Origin: JBOFZL01 sp051655155
Lineage (GTDB): Bacteria; Bacillota; Clostridia; Peptostreptococcales; Filifactoraceae
NCBI GenBank assembly: GCA_051655155.1
Contig: JBOFZL010000070.1
Location: forward strand, 1-44,876
DNA length: 44,876 nucleotides
Direction: 5' to 3'
How positions within the stretch are numbered: the first letter of the stretch is position 1; every line of letters starts with the position of its first letter. Shown here piece after piece: positions 41,435-44,876 of the stretch. The notes beneath the pieces are model-generated. The model had not been told where the DNA came from, ran no database searches, and was given only the letters and a program-made list of their open reading frames with translations. Made by a program: the position numbers and the translations under genes.

Positions 41435-42379
41435 TTAATTGTTATTAGTCTTTGGAAACACATTTATATAAGCATCCTCTGGAAGAAATATTCTTCCATC
41501 TTTCGTTTCAATTGGATATGCTATTTTTAATTCTTTATCATTTAAACTAATAGCTTTCCTTTTAAGATATACCTTTACCTCTTTATCATCTTTTTTAGCC
41601 ATAGCTATATGATTTTTTTCATCCCATGTAACTGTATATCCTTCCTGCTTAGCCATTGCTCCAAAACCCATCATATTTATACCATATTGATTTTTATATG
41701 TTGGTATTTCCACCATAGGCTTTGTTTCTTCTACAGGTTTTATATCACCTTTATTTAGAAGAATTACAAGATTAGGGTTTGTTTGTGCTGGAATACTTGC
41801 TGTTACAATAGAATATACAACAAGAACATCTTTATCTATTATATCCTCTGGATATAGTTTTATTTTTGTACCATTTTGAGTGATTATAGGTGTATTTTCA
41901 TCCATGTTAAGCTTTAAATCTTTAGATGTATTCAAATACTCCTTATCAAAAGTGTCTATTCTATGAGAGTTTTTATCTGTATTTGTTACTAAAAACTCTG
42001 GAGTTAGAAAAGCTGGTTCACTAAGCCCTATTGGAGTTAATGGCGTAGTGTAAAATGAAATCTTGCTTCCCTTGGTAATATCCTCGATACTGCCCAACCT
42101 TCCCTGTTCTTGATTTATCACAAGCAGACCTTTAGGAACATTTAATCTAAATGAACTTTCCTTAGCTCTCACAAGAACTTCTAGTCCATTACTAGCTTCA
42201 GTTATAGATTCTACCATACCTTCACTTTCTATAAATCGCTTTTCTTTTACACCTTTTCCATTTGAAAATTGAATTTTCACTTCCTCTTTAACCATAGTCT
42301 CTGCCATAGATAACACAGGGGTCATTGTTATTGCTCCAGCAATCATTGTTGCCATAAACTTTCTTATCTCCATCTTCAT
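41435..42379 (-). CDS. Secreted protein with C-terminal copper-amine-oxidase-like (stalk) domain
   Basis: This 314-residue protein has a signal peptide (MKMEIRKFMATMIAGAITMT, cleavage near MAETM at about 27). A beta-rich region of about 170 residues follows with no motif that I recognise. The C-terminal 90 residues (about 225-310) resemble the copper amine oxidase N-terminal/stalk domain common in clostridial surface proteins: GFGAMAKQEGYTVTWDEKNHIAMAKK pattern and VYLKRKAISLNDKELKIAYPIE then DGRIFLPEDAYINVF. Cell-wall or matrix location is likely; the role is unknown. AGGAGG precedes the ATG at 42379. Its promoter holds a strong dyad at 42438-42450. Confidence 0.78.
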   Translation of the reverse strand: MKMEIRKFMATMIAGAITMTPVLSMAETMVKEEVKIQFSNGKGVKEKRFIESEGMVESITEASNGLEVLVRAKESSFRLNVPKGLLVINQEQGRLGSIEDITKGSKISFYTTPLTPIGLSEPAFLTPEFLVTNTDKNSHRIDTFDKEYLNTSKDLKLNMDENTPIITQNGTKIKLYPEDIIDKDVLVVYSIVTASIPAQTNPNLVILLNKGDIKPVEETKPMVEIPTYKNQYGINMMGFGAMAKQEGYTVTWDEKNHIAMAKKDDKEVKVYLKRKAISLNDKELKIAYPIETKDGRIFLPEDAYINVFPKTNNN

Positions 42380-42427
42380 ACCTTACCTCCTGAAATTTTA
42401 TTTTGTCATTAGACTTATATTTAATAT

Positions 42428-42456
42428 ATCATATAATCCTTACCGTAAGGTAACAA
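42428..42456 (-). promoter_or_regulatory. Promoter with operator-like dyad for the stalk-domain protein
   Basis: On the minus strand: TTGTTA, 17 bases and TATGAT. The spacer contains the perfect dyad CCTTAC-G-GTAAGG (42438-42450). A palindrome between -35 and -10 is typical of operators, and the sequence resembles MerR-family sites (CTTACGGTAAG-like). No regulator gene is adjacent. Confidence 0.5.
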
Positions 42457-42530
42457 ATCAAACACCTTTAAAATACATTTAATTTACATTTGTGGAAAAT
42501 TAAAGTCATTTTAGTATATCTTGTAAAATA

Positions 42531-43571
42531 TTATCCACCAAATACATTATTTATATAGGCTTCTTTATCTTTCAAAAACTGCTCATAATCTTTTGAAAAC
42601 ACATGACTTCCATCACCCTTAGCCACAAAGAAAATAAAATCCGTGCTGGCAGGATTAACAGCTGCCTCCAACGCTCCCTTGCTTACAGATGATATAGGTC
42701 CTGGCGGAAGTCCCTTATTAGTATAAGTGTTATAAGGAGAATCTATCTTTAAATCATCATAAGTTAATCTTTTTTTCTGCTCTCCTAAGGCATATTGAAT
42801 AGTTGCATCTGTTTGGAGTGGCATATCTACAGCTATCCTATTATAGAAAACACTTGCAATCGTAGGCATTTCTTCTGGAATGACTGCTTCTCTTTCAAGA
42901 ATTGATGCCATTGTAACAACCTGTTGCATACTTAAGCCCATAGCTTCAGCCTTTTCCTTTATATCCTCACTATACATCTTATCAAACTGTCCTAGTAAGG
43001 TGTCAATTATATAGTGTGAATCTGCTCCCACAGGAATAAAATAGGTTTCAGGATAAAGATACCCCTCAAAACGATTAGCTCCATTTGGTAGTTCACTTAC
43101 AAAACCGTAGTCAAATTCACCAAATTCCAATTCTTGCATAAATTCATTAACATCTATTAACCCCTCTGAAGAAAGTTTCTCAACTACCCTTTTAATATCT
43201 AAGCCTTCTGGTAAAGTCAGTCTTACTGACTCCGATTCACCCTTTAGCAACAATCCTATAATCTCTTCTATTGTCATTGACTTGTTAAAAGTATAAACTG
43301 CAGCCTTATACTTTCCATCATTTCCATCCATCTTACTTTTTATCTTAAATGCTTTAGCACTTTTAATTACTCCATTTTCTTCCAAAAGCTCACCTATGGC
43401 ACTTGTACCACTTCCTGACTTTACCTCAAATGTTATAGGTTCAGAATTAGACAAATCCATTGGTTTTAACTGCCCATTCAGCCAAATATTAAAACCAAAA
43501 AACAACCCTAATATCACTATTCCCAAAATTAATACATATTTCATAATAATTCTACTTCTATCTTTTTTCAT
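42531..43571 (-). CDS. mltG: Endolytic murein transglycosylase
   Basis: MltG cuts nascent peptidoglycan strands and sets their length. The start is the ATG at 43571 (346 residues, MKKDRSRIIMKYV), behind AAAGGG; the open frame extends 23 codons upstream without a site. One N-terminal membrane anchor (about 10-32) is followed by a LysM-like region (EVKSGSGTSAIGELLEENGVIKS) and the YceG catalytic domain: YPETYFIP, the catalytic Glu in VTMASILEREA, TDATIQYALG, SPYNTYTNKGLPPGPIS and the terminal FVAKGDGSHVFSKDYEQ. It lies downstream of pgsA and rimO. Confidence 0.95.
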   Translation of the reverse strand: MKKDRSRIIMKYVLILGIVILGLFFGFNIWLNGQLKPMDLSNSEPITFEVKSGSGTSAIGELLEENGVIKSAKAFKIKSKMDGNDGKYKAAVYTFNKSMTIEEIIGLLLKGESESVRLTLPEGLDIKRVVEKLSSEGLIDVNEFMQELEFGEFDYGFVSELPNGANRFEGYLYPETYFIPVGADSHYIIDTLLGQFDKMYSEDIKEKAEAMGLSMQQVVTMASILEREAVIPEEMPTIASVFYNRIAVDMPLQTDATIQYALGEQKKRLTYDDLKIDSPYNTYTNKGLPPGPISSVSKGALEAAVNPASTDFIFFVAKGDGSHVFSKDYEQFLKDKEAYINNVFGG

Positions 43572-43695
43572 ATTTTCCCTTTCTCTAATAAGTTTTTCAA
43601 TTATTATCTTAATACTAACATAAACTATATCCACTAACAATATAAAGAACTTTAAAGAATATAGCCTCTAAGTATTATTCAAATTATTTTTTAAA

Positions 43696-44214
43696 TTATT
43701 TTTCTGCTATTAACGACCTATTTTTCCATATATATTCCCCGCCAGAATAGATAGTTAAAACTAAACAAACGTAGAGCAAAACATTTCCAAATGGAAGATT
43801 TAATAACAAAAATAATATGGCTAACATCTGAAATACTGTTTTAATCTTCCCTCCACCTGAAGCTGCAATCACTGTACCCTTATTAGCTGCAATAGCTCTT
43901 ATTATACTTACTGCATATTCTCTTGAAATGATGACTACAACTATCCAAGCTTCTGCTCTCCCTAGTTGAACTAGATATACCAAGGCAGCAGCTACCAAAA
44001 CTTTATCAGCCAGTGGATCCATAAATTTCCCAAAATCAGTTACAAGATTATCTCTTCTTGCCAAATATCCATCAAGAAAATCCGTCGCCGATGCTAAAGC
44101 AAATATTATTGTACTTAACACCAATGCTGTTTTGCCTTTCTCAAGATAAGCGACCACAAAGAAAAATGGTACTAAACATAATCTAGCTACTGTAAGTTTA
44201 TTCGGTGTATTCAT
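43696..44214 (-). CDS. pgsA: CDP-diacylglycerol--glycerol-3-phosphate 3-phosphatidyltransferase
   Basis: This enzyme makes phosphatidylglycerol phosphate, the precursor of phosphatidylglycerol. The 172 residues have the CDP-alcohol phosphatidyltransferase signature D-x2-D-G-x2-A-R-x8-G-x3-D-x3-D in ATDFLDGYLARRDNLVT then DFGKFMDPLADK. About four to five membrane helices are present. The ATG overlaps rimO by 17 bp, with TAGGAG in front. The rimO-pgsA order is common in Firmicutes. Confidence 0.95.
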   Translation of the reverse strand: MNTPNKLTVARLCLVPFFFVVAYLEKGKTALVLSTIIFALASATDFLDGYLARRDNLVTDFGKFMDPLADKVLVAAALVYLVQLGRAEAWIVVVIISREYAVSIIRAIAANKGTVIAASGGGKIKTVFQMLAILFLLLNLPFGNVLLYVCLVLTIYSGGEYIWKNRSLIAEK

Positions 44215-44876
44215 CTAAATTCACTCCTATCAAATCATATTCCATTGCATCTGTAATTTTAGCTTTTAGATATTGTCCTTTTCTTAATTTTTTCCTACTG
44301 GTAAGATATATAATTCCATCTATTTCTAACATATCTCTGTAAGATCTTGCTTCATAAAGTTCATTATCTACCTTTTCCTCTATTACCACCTCTAAACTTT
44401 CACCTATAAGCGCTTCGTTTTTTTCATAAGATATATCCTTTTGAATTTCCATAAGCTTATCCCTACGTAAGTCTTTTTCATCTTGAGTCATATGCCCATC
44501 TAACAACGCTGCTGGTGTATCCTCTTCCAATGAATAAGTAAATACCCCCAATCTATCAAACCTTATCTCTTTCACAAAGTCACACAGTTCATCAAATTGC
44601 TCATCAGTTTCTCCAGGAAAGCCTACAATTATGGTAGTTCTTATAACTGCATTTGGAATTACAGCTCTTATTCTTTCAACAGTCGCCCTTATTTCTTCCT
44701 TGGAGGTCTTTCTATTCATTCTCTTCAATACAGGATTAGAAGCATGTTGAATTGGTATATCAAAGTAAGGAAGCACTTTTTCTGACTCTGCTACTGCTTT
44801 TATAAAGTTCATATCCACATCTTCAGGATATGAATATAATACCCTTATCCAATTAAGCTCCTCTATCTTGTTTAAC
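44198..44876 (-). CDS. rimO: Ribosomal protein S12 methylthiotransferase, C-terminal part (runs off right edge)
   Basis: This radical SAM enzyme adds a methylthio group to Asp of ribosomal protein S12. The frame is open to the right edge, so the N-terminal MTTase domain and the CxxxCxxC motif are outside. Visible are WIRVLYSYPEDV, the LPYFDIPIQHASNPVLKRMNR motif of the MiaB/RimO family, TTIIVGFPGETDEQFDEL, and the GVFTYSLEEDTPA segment typical of RimO rather than MiaB. A TRAM domain follows at the C-terminus (about the last 65 residues). It overlaps pgsA. Confidence 0.92.
   Translation of the reverse strand, partial: LNKIEELNWIRVLYSYPEDVDMNFIKAVAESEKVLPYFDIPIQHASNPVLKRMNRKTSKEEIRATVERIRAVIPNAVIRTTIIVGFPGETDEQFDELCDFVKEIRFDRLGVFTYSLEEDTPAALLDGHMTQDEKDLRRDKLMEIQKDISYEKNEALIGESLEVVIEEKVDNELYEARSYRDMLEIDGIIYLTSRKKLRKGQYLKAKITDAMEYDLIGVNLDEYTE

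Overview
The window looks like chromosomal DNA of a strictly anaerobic, low-GC member of the class Clostridia. The evidence is the low GC content and AGGAGG-type ribosome binding sites, a B12-dependent (class II) ribonucleotide reductase, a SCIFF-peptide radical SAM maturase (a near-universal clostridial marker), CIRCE-controlled groESL, and an ATP synthase with a Na+-type rotor including a fused 'V-like' c subunit of the kind known from Acetobacterium woodii. I cannot name the genus. Nearly all genes are on the minus strand. Only a HAD phosphatase and an iron-containing alcohol dehydrogenase are on the plus strand.

Layout from left to right. 1-3.76 kb: the front of the atp operon (transcribed atpZ-atpI-atpB-atpE1-atpE2-atpF-atpH-atpA; atpA runs off the left edge), with a good extended -10 promoter. 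4.1-6.2 kb: ammonia-dependent asparagine synthetase and a FadR-type regulator. 6.6-10.3 kb: an accessory island bounded by two copies of a 27-bp direct repeat. It carries a small unrecognised gene, a radical SAM enzyme, an ABC exporter and a truncated carbamoyltransferase-like gene, and looks like a decayed or cut-down natural-product or peptide-modification cluster. 10.3-12.1 kb: a group of three hairpins, gene-poor DNA and a frameshifted MFS transporter. 12.3-15.9 kb: a CofE-like gamma-glutamyl ligase, a CoA-disulfide reductase/rhodanese fusion and a DUF1292 protein. 15.9-19.4 kb: class II RNR with an NrdR box in its promoter, and a divergent HAD phosphatase. 19.4-26.1 kb: a housekeeping operon yybS-gdpP-rplI-dnaB-GNAT-serS. 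26.2-28.9 kb: a large cell-surface protein with LRR and SLH domains. 29.2-32.1 kb: groESL and an 8-oxoguanine DNA glycosylase. 32.4-33.6 kb: Fe-alcohol dehydrogenase. 33.8-35.7 kb: the yycJ-htrA pair. 35.8-41.3 kb: scfB, a PLP decarboxylase, glpK and a glycosyltransferase, tightly packed. 41.4-44.9 kb: a stalk-domain secreted protein, mltG, pgsA and the end of rimO.

Most of the window is core energy, translation, replication, envelope and redox metabolism. The accessory or unusual parts are the 6.6-10.3 kb island and its flanking repeats, the fused c subunit whose second hairpin has lost its ion-binding carboxylate, the CofE homologue without visible F420 context, the orphan SCIFF maturase and the surface protein with an in-frame 12-bp tandem repeat. 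Convergent genes are separated by strong intrinsic terminators. All functional names are from reading the sequence; no database search was possible.
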